From NCBI GenBank assembly GCA_029851415.1, contig CM056743.1, positions 124,960,305-125,024,304 of the forward strand: 64,000 nt of DNA. The letters run 5' to 3'. Made by a program: the position numbers and the translations under genes. The notes beneath the pieces were generated by a model. That model was not told the DNA's origin and did not search any database. It saw only the letters and a program-made list of their open reading frames with translations. Shown here one piece after another: positions 1 through 10,600 of this stretch; positions within the stretch are counted from its first letter, which is position 1; every line of letters starts with the position of its first letter. The DNA comes from Eretmocerus hayati (Eukaryota > Arthropoda > Insecta > Hymenoptera > Aphelinidae).

Positions 1-721
1 CAATCTTTTCATGAGAGATCACCCTGATAATTTTCTTCCCCGATATTATTTTAAATATTTTCAGGTCCTCCCGTTTAAAATCAAAGCTTTTGCATAAAGT
101 GCCACTTTGCTATATATAATATCAATCAGAAAGTAGTATCAGATCAATAGATTTCAATTATATGTTCAAGAAATCACGAAATCCTGCATGCTTGTTCGAA
201 AGGTAGAATTTCCGTAAAATTAACGTTCAATCGCGTACACGTATGGGTAAGCCGATTTTTCTGGGCTATATTATCGTTTGGGCATGTAATATAATCCAAT
301 ATCTTTCATTTGAGCCCACATACATATAGCCATAGCAAAGATTGCCTGTGTACCGGCGTGCGCATCGATTGAAATGTAGAAATACGAAATTTCGATATAA
401 TTCACTTATGAGCTTATCTTACTTATACAAAACGATATATTTGCGCTTGAAATAATTTTCTTTGAATAACGTGTGGCCGTAGCATGCCATTTCGGCTAGT
501 ATAAGTTGAATGCAGATTATCCCAACAGCAGCATCCCCGATTGATCGATCGAAAATACGAGGTGTTCGATCGATCCGAATAACACGTAAGTAGCTGTTCC
601 AGCGCAAGCAGAGTAGCAGAGCGGTATCGCATAGATATATAGTTGCAAATGGTAAGCTATGCAACTCGTTTGCTCGGAAAATTATTAGTAATACAAATAT
701 ACTAATATCCCAACCTCGCAA
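1..721. repeat. Long direct repeat, copy 1 (identical to 5024-5744)
   Basis: This segment recurs base for base 5,023 bp downstream, and I found no mismatch in the lines compared. The match ends after CCTCGCAA, where copy 1 continues ATGGTACCC and copy 2 continues GCTTCGAAG. The left edge is cut by the window, so the true repeat may be longer. It has no convincing reading frame; a 69-codon and a 100-codon minus-strand frame are simply shared by both copies. It could be an LTR pair (the last bases before divergence include CA), a recent tandem duplication, or an assembly duplication. No gag or pol lies between the copies, and no clear polypurine tract precedes copy 2. Confidence 0.95.
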
Positions 722-1636
722 ATGGTACCCAGCTGGTGGTACGTTAACCCTGACACGGACCTATAATAAAAATCAGCTCTCATCAAGAGCAAAAATTTGT
801 AAGAAAATCTGCATGAAAATCAATCGATTTCGGTTGAAAAATCATTCGAAAAAGGGGATTTCTCATGAAAAGTTTCTTCTTATGATGGATAAATGTATTC
901 ATTAAATAAGTGTGATGTCAAAATCACAAACCGTCTATCTGTAACATTATAGAGACAAAATTATGCTTTTGGAGCTTGAACAGTCGAGGTACATTGACTC
1001 TGTATTTCGAAAGTTCGAGCAATAGAATCAATTCTGTCAGTACACAGAGGCGTTGCCGAGATACATCGTGTTTGTTTACTTCTCGGAAAGCTGTGCATAA
1101 GCTCTTTCGTGGAAACAGTGTACCTACTGGATATATGAATGAGGAAAGTCACGCATGTATCTCGACAACGGGCTCATCTGTATAAGCTGCAAACAAAAAT
1201 ATTGCGATTAATTCACGCATCAAAATCAATTACATTGATTTTGAAGGCATATATATAGCACATATAGACTATAGTGAGTTATTGGCCAGTCCGTTGGTTT
1301 CTCTTATTATTCGTTGCTGCACATATAGTTCACACAATACACACACAATGCCTAAACCTTATTACTCACATTACAGATAATATACTTCTGTCTTGCTTAC
1401 ACTTATTCAAATGAATGTTACGCATTCAGATTCAAGCAAGTGATTGAACTTGCAATATCAGAAGTATCGATAGGCATTTGTTAGAGTCAAGATAATGAAA
1501 GGTTATTTCTTATATATAACAATTTTTCGCAAATTGTTACACCCCATGCTTAGGCCGGGGGAACTATTGATTCTTTCCTATCGTTTTGTGCGATTAGTAC
1601 GCATTTCAGTACTCTCGGAGTATAGTCCGGGGGAAC
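722..1636. other. Non-coding stretch with a small hairpin
   Basis: No gene is seen here. The only structure noted is a pair of 16-bp inverted arms with one mismatch, CGTTGCCGAGATACAT at 1051-1066 and its complement at 1155-1170, around an 88-bp loop. This could be a small MITE or chance. Near 1550-1640 the short string GGGGGAACT occurs twice. Confidence 0.4.
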
Positions 1637-1927
1637 TCAAAATGCATAATTATTTGTAACGATTTCGGTGCAATTCGATAGAAATTCGTTCAGCTTGGCG
1701 AATAATAGAAGTGTTTGTGTAAAAATATCGTCACGTCTACGAAATTTGATGTAATTTGAGTTATTTTGAAATGGATATGCTAATATTTTCGCGAATTGTC
1801 CATCCAAAAATTCAAGGAAATATAGTTTACCTGGATCTTCAAACAATTCATTCAATAGAACATTAGCACGAGTCACGGAGACTATAAGTCCAACCCCGTA
1901 CATTACAACAAGTATGAACAAAGTAAA
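1637..1927 (-). CDS. Exon-like minus-strand frame, unrecognised
   Basis: An open frame of about 96 codons runs on the minus strand from just after a TAA at 1930-1928 to a TGA at 1637. It begins with a hydrophobic stretch (residues around FILVVMYGVGLIVSV) that could be a signal or membrane segment, followed by a mixed, protein-like sequence. Inside it, CAG|GTAAAC with the donor G at 1830 is a reasonable 5' splice site, so only the first third may be coding. I do not recognise a family. The start is uncertain: the first plausible codon is TTG, and an ATG lies seven codons in. It could equally be a chance frame. Confidence 0.2.
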   Translation of the reverse strand, partial: FTLFILVVMYGVGLIVSVTRANVLLNELFEDPGKLYFLEFLDGQFAKILAYPFQNNSNYIKFRRRDDIFTQTLLLFAKLNEFLSNCTEIVTNNYAF

Positions 1928-2256
1928 TTAAAATTATGAAGGCCATAGGCCGACAGCTGATCTAGTCTAGACATTTTTGTCACTCTGTTTGATGGACAGA
2001 ACGACCATTTCCACGCGGCCTAGTGACCAGGCGTTTATTCCGTCAGGGACCTTCCGTGATTCATGAACGTAGTAGCAGAAGCTCACTGCCAGTAAGGGGT
2101 ACATTCGAAAATCTTTTCGAGATGTTGTGAAATCAGCTCACTGTCATCATTCGAGTGGTAATACAGTCAAAACTCATCAGATGTCCGTCACGCCGACCAC
2201 ATTTTAATTTGCTGAAATTTGGAATAAATTGGAAATTTCGTGTCACCGAGAGTTAA
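1922..2256. other. Unassigned stretch
   Basis: No gene is supported. A short ATG-led frame (MDRTTISTRPSD..., near 1993-2064) ends after about 24 codons. A donor-like GTAAGG lies near 2092, which leaves open a small upstream exon of the frame that follows. Confidence 0.3.
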
Positions 2257-2762
2257 ATTGAAACAGCTTTAGATGAATTCGAACCATCCTGTGTATGTCT
2301 TGAGGGGCAGAACGATAGGCATACTTTCAGTAACAAAACCCAGGTTATCGATTCAGCTAGTAGCCATGTTTCGGTCGTTAATTCGCAATCAGTGTGTAAC
2401 GATATTTCAGGGTCAATCCATTCTGACAACGTAGCAAACGAGATGTCGCTGGAAGATGATAATGAAATTATTTCAGGGTCAATCCATTCTGACAACGTAG
2501 CAAACGAGATGTCGCTGGAAGATGATAATGAAATTATTTCAGGGTCAATCCATTCTGACAACGTAGCAAACGAGATGTCGCTGGAAGATGATAATGAAAT
2601 TATTGGTACGGGCGAAATCGCGGATTTCCAGACGTCATATGGGAACGTTGGGTTGATCGGACCTAGAGGGAGTAGTCTAAGGTATTTAACCGCATCCCTG
2701 CGATCAGATATTCATAATGAGAACTCGTCTAATCATTGGCAAGTAGAATCAATTTATTCTCG
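2257..2762 (+). CDS. Exon-like frame with three 22-residue acidic repeats
   Basis: A plus-strand frame is open from just after a TAA at 2254-2256 to a TAA at 2764-2766, about 169 codons. Its stop lies inside a strong splice-donor sequence, CTCG|GTAAGAC, with the intron starting at 2763, so the frame looks like an internal exon rather than a whole gene. The N-terminal part is Ser/Val/Asn-rich. The middle is three identical tandem copies of a 22-residue unit (ISGSIHSDNVANEMSLEDDN plus EI), and the tail is a mixed sequence with GLIGPRGSSLRYL. An acceptor could be the AAACAG near 2261-2266. There is no ATG before the repeats in this frame. I do not recognise the protein. It could be a host exon or a fragment of mobile-element protein. 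Confidence 0.35.
2405..2602 (+). repeat. 66-bp tandem repeat, three perfect copies
   Basis: The copies are 2405-2470, 2471-2536 and 2537-2602, each beginning TTTCAGGGTCAATCC. No difference between copies was seen. The period is a multiple of three, so the surrounding plus-strand frame stays open and gains 22 acidic, Ser-rich residues per unit. The perfect identity suggests recent expansion or gene conversion. Confidence 0.95.
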
Positions 2763-2766
2763 GTAA

Positions 2767-4007
2767 GACCACAACACATTTTTTAGAGAACTCTTACGAT
2801 GCTGATTCCGGAGAGGATCTCGAAACCAGAAAATTTCGCCAAAATGGCACAACCCAAAAAAAAAGCTTATCAGTTGACCTACTAGCTGTGGATATGTATC
2901 CAGAAGCATGGTTAGTTAGCTGATGAGTTAGTGCTTATACGTGAAATTGTAGAATTTGCTTGAGATTTCAGTTTTTGACACCGAACTTGGTATATCATTT
3001 CAATTCATATCCATGAATAATTGTCGTGCATTGTATTATCAGCCACACTACAGGCTGGGAGAACTGAAGTTCCAAATTTTTTATTCCAGTTTTATGAATT
3101 AATACCTGCCCGCTAATAAAGAGTGATGGCGAATATTTAGAGTCGACAAAAATCAAATTTTCTTGAAATAGAGACATTTCGAATTACATTTTTTGAACAT
3201 CGGAAATATTCTATAGGATCAAATCAGGCCTACTTCTTATTTTTATTGACGATGAGTTTCAGATATTATTGTTGTGATTATCAGTAAAAATTTTGATTTG
3301 GAATCATAAATACCCTAAATACTGGGAATTATGGAATCCTTCCAAGGAAATCGCTCAAGATTATAGCAAATCATTTTCATTCTAGTCCTTTGAACCAAAG
3401 CCAACTCACAACCTTGTATAACAATCGATTTTTTTTATCTTGTATACAAATATAACGTCATTTTACTCATTAGAAACATATGAGAGGTGGGTCGATCGAT
3501 GACCCAAGATCGTTTATAGTTATTTTCAGTAATGATTTATTCATCATTCTCCTACATTCGAAGCACTTTGCTCCACATTATCGAACCATAATTAGGGTAG
3601 TTGAATCGTTCATCCAGAAATCACCACATGGATGTACTTTTATTTCTTGAATTATTGTGCATCATATCACTTTAAGACCCAAAGTATAGTGAAAGGTTAA
3701 CATTTTATAGTAAAATCACGGGAATTTTTGTTACACGATCCGATGGTCTGATCTGAAAATTGTTTCGTTTTCTTTTTTAATTTATCTCCATCAATCTTCA
3801 TGAATGAGATTCGACTCCAATAAATTGGGGGAACTATGCAACGTCTGCAATTTTCAGATAATTTTAAAAATTTTAGAAATAAGAATTTTCAGTCAGCCAC
3901 TTGGGCAGATGACCATCAGACCAGTCGTGTAAGTAGAATCATATTTGGTGGTGTCGGTAAAACTAATACTAACCCGTATATGCTTGCAATTTTGTGTATT
4001 AACCACC

Positions 4008-4011
<4 letters not shown>
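2767..4011. other. AT-rich stretch without genes
   Basis: Only short frames are present, none longer than about 90 codons, and both strands carry frequent stops. No repeats or splice-flanked frames stand out. Confidence 0.5.

Positions 4012-4045
<34 letters not shown>
4012..4045. repeat. (AT)n microsatellite
   Basis: An uninterrupted AT dinucleotide run of 34 bp, flanked by CGTGC and GCGTT. Confidence 0.95.
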
Positions 4046-4048
<3 letters not shown>

Positions 4049-4207
4049 TTAGATCAATTCCATCGCTTCGCTCGTAGTAACATATATATAAAGCCGATAT
4101 AGATCCATACCCTTTCCAATCGAGTCCTCATCGATTCACTTATACTAGAATTCAACCAATCGATCCCGATATTCGGAATCGATATTTGCATGTTATAGTA
4201 ATTACGC

Positions 4208-4386
4208 GTGTCTATGTCGACGCAGGGTTCAAGCCGCCGAAAAGTGTCTCGAAGTGGGGCTCTGGCCGTCCGAGGGTATATGAATCGATGCGCGAGCAAA
4301 GCTCGCTCTCTTGCTCCCGAAAAGCCGAAGTGGAACTTCCTCCAAAAATCTATACCCACGAACGAGCAGGTCTCCCCGAGATCCAA
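4208..4386 (+). CDS. Possible exon fragment, unrecognised
   Basis: This frame lies in a locally GC-richer patch (about 4200-4640). It has about 60 codons and its stop falls inside a consensus donor, CCAA|GTAAGT, with GT at 4387. The peptide is basic and Ser/Arg-rich with no recognisable domain. Overlapping frames of similar length exist in two other phases, so the coding call is weak. Confidence 0.15.
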
Positions 4387-4392
4387 GTAAGT

Positions 4393-5023
4393 TATCGCCC
4401 GGGTGCGATATTATATTAGAATATAAAGAATCCCACCATAAGGCATCCTCGAGATGTATTTGGAATGGGATTAGGCAATAATCGCGGCCCCGGTATGAAT
4501 AAACCTGCATAGACAGGGACGAAATACTTGGGCATTATATTAGCTCGCGGTGGCTCATAAAATATAAAATCCAGGCACACTGCCAAGCGTGCGTCGGCCG
4601 TCTCTTTACCCAGGATGGGGAATTGACTCACGACCGACCCGCATTACCCAGTGCTTATGGATCGTGTAGGATTTTACAGATAGGAAATTGTATCGCGTCC
4701 GCGCCAGAAAAACATATTTTTCATAATTCAAATCTGTGCGATGAGCCGAAAGTCACGCGTATTCGAGTCTTTGCGGTGGCCCGAACACCGTCATATAACA
4801 ATTTATTACACACAATTTCAATAGGAAATTAGGCAGGGAACAGATCACGCTTATTATATGTTACAGATAGACGAGGCAGTTTGAATACCAATATCACATA
4901 TAAAATCGTATAAAATAATGAAAATACCAATATATGGACAAAATTCAATATTTCTATGTACACGGTTGCGACTGTGGTTTGAAATATAGTTTAACTTAAT
5001 AAATGAGTAATTTAATCGACCAA
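4393..5023. other. Unassigned stretch
   Basis: The left half continues the GC-richer patch and the right half is AT-rich. No gene is seen. The bases just before 5024 contain no purine run, which argues against 5024 being the start of a 3' LTR. Confidence 0.4.
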
Positions 5024-5744
5024 CAATCTTTTCATGAGAGATCACCCTGATAATTTTCTTCCCCGATATTATTTTAAATATTTTCAGGTCCTCCCGTTTA
5101 AAATCAAAGCTTTTGCATAAAGTGCCACTTTGCTATATATAATATCAATCAGAAAGTAGTATCAGATCAATAGATTTCAATTATATGTTCAAGAAATCAC
5201 GAAATCCTGCATGCTTGTTCGAAAGGTAGAATTTCCGTAAAATTAACGTTCAATCGCGTACACGTATGGGTAAGCCGATTTTTCTGGGCTATATTATCGT
5301 TTGGGCATGTAATATAATCCAATATCTTTCATTTGAGCCCACATACATATAGCCATAGCAAAGATTGCCTGTGTACCGGCGTGCGCATCGATTGAAATGT
5401 AGAAATACGAAATTTCGATATAATTCACTTATGAGCTTATCTTACTTATACAAAACGATATATTTGCGCTTGAAATAATTTTCTTTGAATAACGTGTGGC
5501 CGTAGCATGCCATTTCGGCTAGTATAAGTTGAATGCAGATTATCCCAACAGCAGCATCCCCGATTGATCGATCGAAAATACGAGGTGTTCGATCGATCCG
5601 AATAACACGTAAGTAGCTGTTCCAGCGCAAGCAGAGTAGCAGAGCGGTATCGCATAGATATATAGTTGCAAATGGTAAGCTATGCAACTCGTTTGCTCGG
5701 AAAATTATTAGTAATACAAATATACTAATATCCCAACCTCGCAA
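5024..5744. repeat. Long direct repeat, copy 2 (identical to 1-721)
   Basis: This is the second copy of the repeat that begins at or before base 1. Homology to the right stops at 5744. To its right lies a cluster of short GTGCCCAA motifs that is absent next to copy 1. Confidence 0.95.
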
Positions 5745-5756
5745 GCTTCGAAGTAA

Positions 5757-5957
5757 GTGCCCAAAATACACAGTCCTCATGTTATTATGTTCGACGAAAG
5801 GCCAGAATGCGCCCAACTTAGACAGGTGCCCAACATACAGAGTGCCCAGTGTATAGAACAAAATCCCCGTAAGAGCTAATGTAATTTTGCGCGTTCCACG
5901 GAAAAGTGCCCAAGTTAGTCAGATGCCCAATTTATAGAGGTGCCCAACTTGACAAGT
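5757..5957 (+). repeat. Cluster of GTGCCCAA motifs
   Basis: The short string GTGCCCAA and close variants (GCGCCCAACTTAG, GTGCCCAACATACAG, ATGCCCAATTTATAGAG) occur about seven times at irregular spacing. It looks like a degenerate short-period satellite or the remains of a small element. It is not coding. Confidence 0.7.
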
Positions 5958-7987
5958 TCCACTGTACTAAAATAATGTACTAAAATAATTAAGCATAAAA
6001 GCCATAAAGCTCGAGATAAAAATACTCTGGGAATACGATCTCTTCTTTGATTTCAATCGTTTTCGACCTAATTATGCCTGCTATCACACAATTAATCTCC
6101 GACAGATTAGGAATGTTGAAAAAAAAACTTGGAGACTGCATAGGGTATTCGCGAATTTGTGTACGTTTTGTGACAACCGACCGCGAAAGAGTTCGACGTG
6201 CTGCCCGCGATCGAAACGATTTGAAACGACATTGGAGATCAATGATGCCACCGCGCTCATAGAAAAGATGACGATATGTGCATTTCTTCTTACTAACGAT
6301 CGCTAAATACTGCAGCGAGCGACGATGCATCAGGTTTTGACAAGTTCGGCAGGGGGCGGGGCGACCACGCGGAATCGCGGTGCACAGCCAATTACCCAAA
6401 AGTTTACCGTAGAGAGGGTAAAAACCCGCCTAAATAGCTCACACGGACACACCAACACTTATCCGGTATTCAAACTTTCCAGGAAAAAACGCCGGAATTC
6501 GTGGAAAAAGGCGGGGTATTCGTAGGGAGGGGAGACGGTGAAGTAGAATAAAAGCGATGAAAAAAAAAAGAGCAAAGCTACATCGCCAGAGCTTCAGACG
6601 GAAGGAGGGGAGGAAATATCCTTGGTTCTTCTTGGGAGACAAAACTACAGCGCAGCAGGAGCTATGCCAAGTTTCGTTTCAATGGTATGGTATGAATTGT
6701 GTAGCAGTGCAAAGCGATATATACTACTGCACACGAGCGATAAATTAACGTCACTGAGCTCAAAGCTGAAATATACCTATCAGTGCCTGAGCGATTGCTT
6801 GCAATTTTTTTGAGCATCTCTTATCGCTATAGGATTTGCGCGCTCGAGCTTTTGTCGAAGAACTGCAGCTTTTAATATATGTATACAGTTCCGTCTGCAT
6901 ACGCGCTTTGAAGCTCATGCAAATTATACGTGCATAGTATGGTGCTGCAGCTATCGATCGGCTCAGTATGAGTTTACTTTGTAGTTTTTTTCTTTTTTTT
7001 TTCGTATGGTTTTCGTGTTTCACTGTATCGTCTCACGTATTTGCGTTGTTTTCATTGAGCGCAGCACTAGGTTTATCTGTATCGGTTGCCAACTTGGATA
7101 CCCGCGCGTACATACATACGAAATTCAGATAAATATAGTCATCTACGGTTTTTACTCTTGCTCGAAATGCTTTAGAACCTGGTTGGTATTAGAATTCATA
7201 GTTTCTCAGAATTTGGAGATAGTTTTGTTGCGCTTATAGACGGATAGGTTGTGTAGCCGTCTCTTCTTTTGTGGACGCTTTTACTCAGATGAATCTCTGG
7301 ATGATTTGTGTAATGAGATTCATCTTTGATAATTATGCACTCAATTATATCCGAATGTAACTAGCAATTTATCGGACGAAGAAAACTAAAAAGTTAAAGA
7401 AAACTAAAAAGTTTTCCATGTCGGGATGAATTCACTGACTTGTTCGGGTGAATTGCCAAACTAAGAAATTGAAATTTCAAATCAGAAACTTATTCAAGCT
7501 GAGCGCTGAGCTGAGTCATATTTTCTGCAGCGCCAATAGGATGTTATCTGGGGGTTAACCTGAGAGACCGTTTAAGAATCGGCGCTCAATGGTTGTGGAA
7601 TATGACGTATTCGTCTGTTTTGAGGCTATCTAAAGTTAACTATGTGATGATAGGAATATATCTTCAAGCAAAGAGGACTCGAATTTAATTTTATCGTCAA
7701 ATTTATTCTCAAATTTTGACAATTTATATACAGTCCACATGAAAATGATTTGCCGTTAATATGGATTCCAGCAAAGCCGGTAGCATAAACGCAGCTCATT
7801 TCACCCATTAGGTGAATGCATCGTTTTTGAAAGATAAAGACGATGAGCACAATCACGATGAATCCAGAAAGCAAGTGCCCGAATCTGCGGATGACCACCG
7901 TGAAAACATTGATTCGCATTTTACGATCCAATGAGGCGTGTATCCTATACCAACGTCCTGCAGCTCGCAGCAGGCAAGGTTATAAGA
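5958..7987. other. Unassigned stretch
   Basis: The longest frame is 136 codons on the minus strand (5989-6399), without recognisable domains. Around 7380-7420 a short string AAACTAAAAAGTT is duplicated. No gene is supported. Confidence 0.45.
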
Positions 7988-8302
7988 TGGGTGTACCTAA
8001 TCCCCCCCACTGTTTTTGGTTTGTTCAAAATTTTGAACCATCTCAATATTTATCAACTTACTTCGATCCATTTCAAAGCGTGTTTCAAGATTTTTAGAAT
8101 GATTCAAGCAGGCTCAGTACAAGACGTTTATTTTTATGAGATCATATGCATAGGTTGTCCGTAAAATCGAGATATTTCTGCTCCCGAAAATCCATATCAG
8201 TCGTACCTTAGATTGTTTTGCAGCTATTTACACACTCTTCCACGGGATGGAGAACAAATTTAGAGAAAGTTTATGGAGGCAAACTAGGTACACTGCACCT
8301 TT
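7988..8302. mobile_element. Small foldback element, GTGTACC family
   Basis: The left end reads GTGTACCTAATCCCCCCC (about 7991-8008). The right end carries the reverse complement of a close variant (AAACTAGGTACACTGCACC, ending near 8302). The interior includes TTTCAAAGCGTGTTTCAAG, which resembles the interior of the larger foldback at 25021-25976. I infer the same family. It has no coding capacity. Confidence 0.55.
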
Positions 8303-9449
8303 TTTAGAAATATGAGCGTGAAATCGATCAGGAATCGAATCTTGCGATTCAGCGAAAAGCATTTCAAAGTTGAGACAGAGACAAAAAATGAGCTACAGTA
8401 CGTTCGTGGATCGTTTTTATTGGTTTTTTTTGGCAGAGCTTTTAGTGATCAACAAAATATATCAAAATTAGCAAACACAGTATCATTATCCCAAGAAACG
8501 CACAGCCTATTTTTGACCACTCAAAATGATTAATTTTCTTATATTCTCATGTAATAAACATGAGTAACTTTTGCCGCAAGGTCTGCGGGTGCGTACTTTC
8601 GAGAAATTAAGGGGGGGGGCATATTAGGCTCTCATACTATTGCAAAAAGTACTCGGCGTATACGTATGTGGAATAACGTTCGAACACGGATAACGCAGTT
8701 TAAAACCTTTTGACGAGTGATACGATAACCACGCTGATGTAATTTTGGTACACGGCGCGCGAGAGACCCACGCTATCAATAGATTTCGAACACGCGGGCG
8801 TGGTATATTATCCGAGTATTGCGGTAGATTACGAGCCAAATTTCGCATACATGGCAAATTAGTATTCGGTCGGGCTCGCGACTAATTTGTGTATAAATCG
8901 ATAATTGGCCGGCTCTCGCTCACTGTTTCCGCCGAGGTTTTCGCACTTTCAAATTTGGACCAATCGAATCACATCGATTCCCACCCACCTTTTTTCAAAA
9001 AATCTATCACTCGTATTATACAATGTACAATATAGGATGAGCCGCTCCCATTTTGACGGTGCACTACTCATCGTCAAAGTCATTAAATACGTTTTTCCGA
9101 CCCAGATAATTTTCCGGGAAATCTCACAGCGATTCGAAGCGAGCACATACATGTGTATAGGTACATACGTATACGCATCACTGCGCTCACAGAACAATCT
9201 CCAATTATTATCACATCGATGCTTCCATCCGCTCATCGTCTTATTTTTTTGCCACTCTTCTGTTTCGTACAGTTCACACTCTCGTCTACCAATGACAAAA
9301 ATTCATCGTTGAAAAATAAATAAGCCAATTACACAGACCCAAAAAACCCGGAAGTTCCCAGAACAAAAAAGTGGGAAGACATCTCGGACGTATTTTGAGC
9401 TACTGAACACGAATCCCAACTCGGGACATCTTTACCTGGCTTTTCCACG
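8303..9449. other. Unassigned stretch
   Basis: No gene is supported. A 135-codon plus frame (8905-9312) overlaps a 95-codon minus frame, neither recognisable. A run of nine or more G lies near 8611. Confidence 0.4.
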
Positions 9450-10600
9450 TTATAGGCATATTTATGGATTACGAAAATACCTAGGTATGAGTCTTTGCGT
9501 TTTAGAGGAACATAGAGACCCTCTAGGGTCTCGACAGAATGTGTGCATTTACTTCTTTTGCTTCTTTCGCACTTTTTCTACTTCCGCGTAGAAGCATAGG
9601 TGCCATAGCTCTGTGCCCAACGGGCGGACAATCATCCCTCTTTGACCGATTCCCGTACCCAGCACAGTAGGCGCGCGAGATAGCAAGTTCTTCAGGTCTC
9701 ACAAAACTTCGTGTGTTTCTGATGTACCTTCGCAAAAATACCATGTTTTCCGACTTAAACTCGAAATAAGAGGTTCTCCGCAGCTTGTAGCGGATAGAAG
9801 CTCCTACAAACTTTTACGAAATAGAATAATCTCCGGATTTTTCTTGAAATACAAAGTTCTTACTCCCACGCGACGAATGACACTATTTTCACGGAGAAAA
9901 GGGTACAAATGCGCACTTTCACTTGAGACCCACACGGCAAAACTGAGGGCGGGATCGTTCTTGTTATCGACATTTTCGTCAAATACGTATTCTTTCCAGA
10001 ATTTCTTTACTCCCTGAGAGGCTAGAAAAATCCCTAGATTTGCTAACATTCCCTAGGCGGTGTATTTTCTTCCTGGATTGGAATGGTAAAATTGAGAACG
10101 GAATCGAATTTTACGTCAAAATTAACGTCGGGAACGTATATTTTGAGAATTTTTAGAAATGCTAGGAGCCAGCGGTGAAAGGCGGAGCAAAAATAACTGA
10201 GAAAAACACTAAAATTACACAGCACCCATATCTGGATACGGAGCCGGAAATGTATGATCTTTCTCTCTCGTGTTGTCTTTATTCCCAGTATCCTTGAAAA
10301 ATGTCAATAAATGAAATTTCGACGTGAAATTTGACGTAAAACCGATCCTGCCCTTAGTTTTAACCTACAGTTGGCATTTTGGTCTAGGACAGAAATCTAT
10401 CGTCTAGGGAATTTAAGCATATCTAGGGATTTTCCTAGCTTCCTAGGGGTACCAAAATTCCGCAAAAATACTTGTTTGACTGTGAAAGTTAACGATAAAA
10501 ACGATCCCGCCCTCAGTTTTGCTGTAAAACGTAAAAACTCATACCTAGGTATTTTTGTAACCCATAAATATGGCAATGATTTGAAAACGGCCCCGAAAAT
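9450..10600. mobile_element. Foldback element with a nested insertion in the left arm
   Basis: The outer arms pair around AAATACCTAGGTATGAGT (9474-9491) and its complement near 10538-10555, extending outward through TTTATGG/CCATAAA. Inner arms pair at 9938-9959 (CAAAACTGAGGGCGGGATCG and following) with 10500-10521, and again at 10107-10132 with 10320-10346, centred near 10,226. The outer pair is offset from the inner pairs by about 430 bp, so the left arm carries roughly 430 extra bases (about 9500-9930) or the right arm lost them. There is no coding frame of note. The type is a long-TIR or foldback DNA element; the superfamily is unknown. Confidence 0.8.

Noticed and set aside
1..5744. LTR retrotransposon with LTRs at 1-721 and 5024-5744
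   Set aside because: Not adopted as the main call: no gag/pol, no recognised tRNA primer site after 721 and no polypurine tract before 5024; the left end is also cut off.
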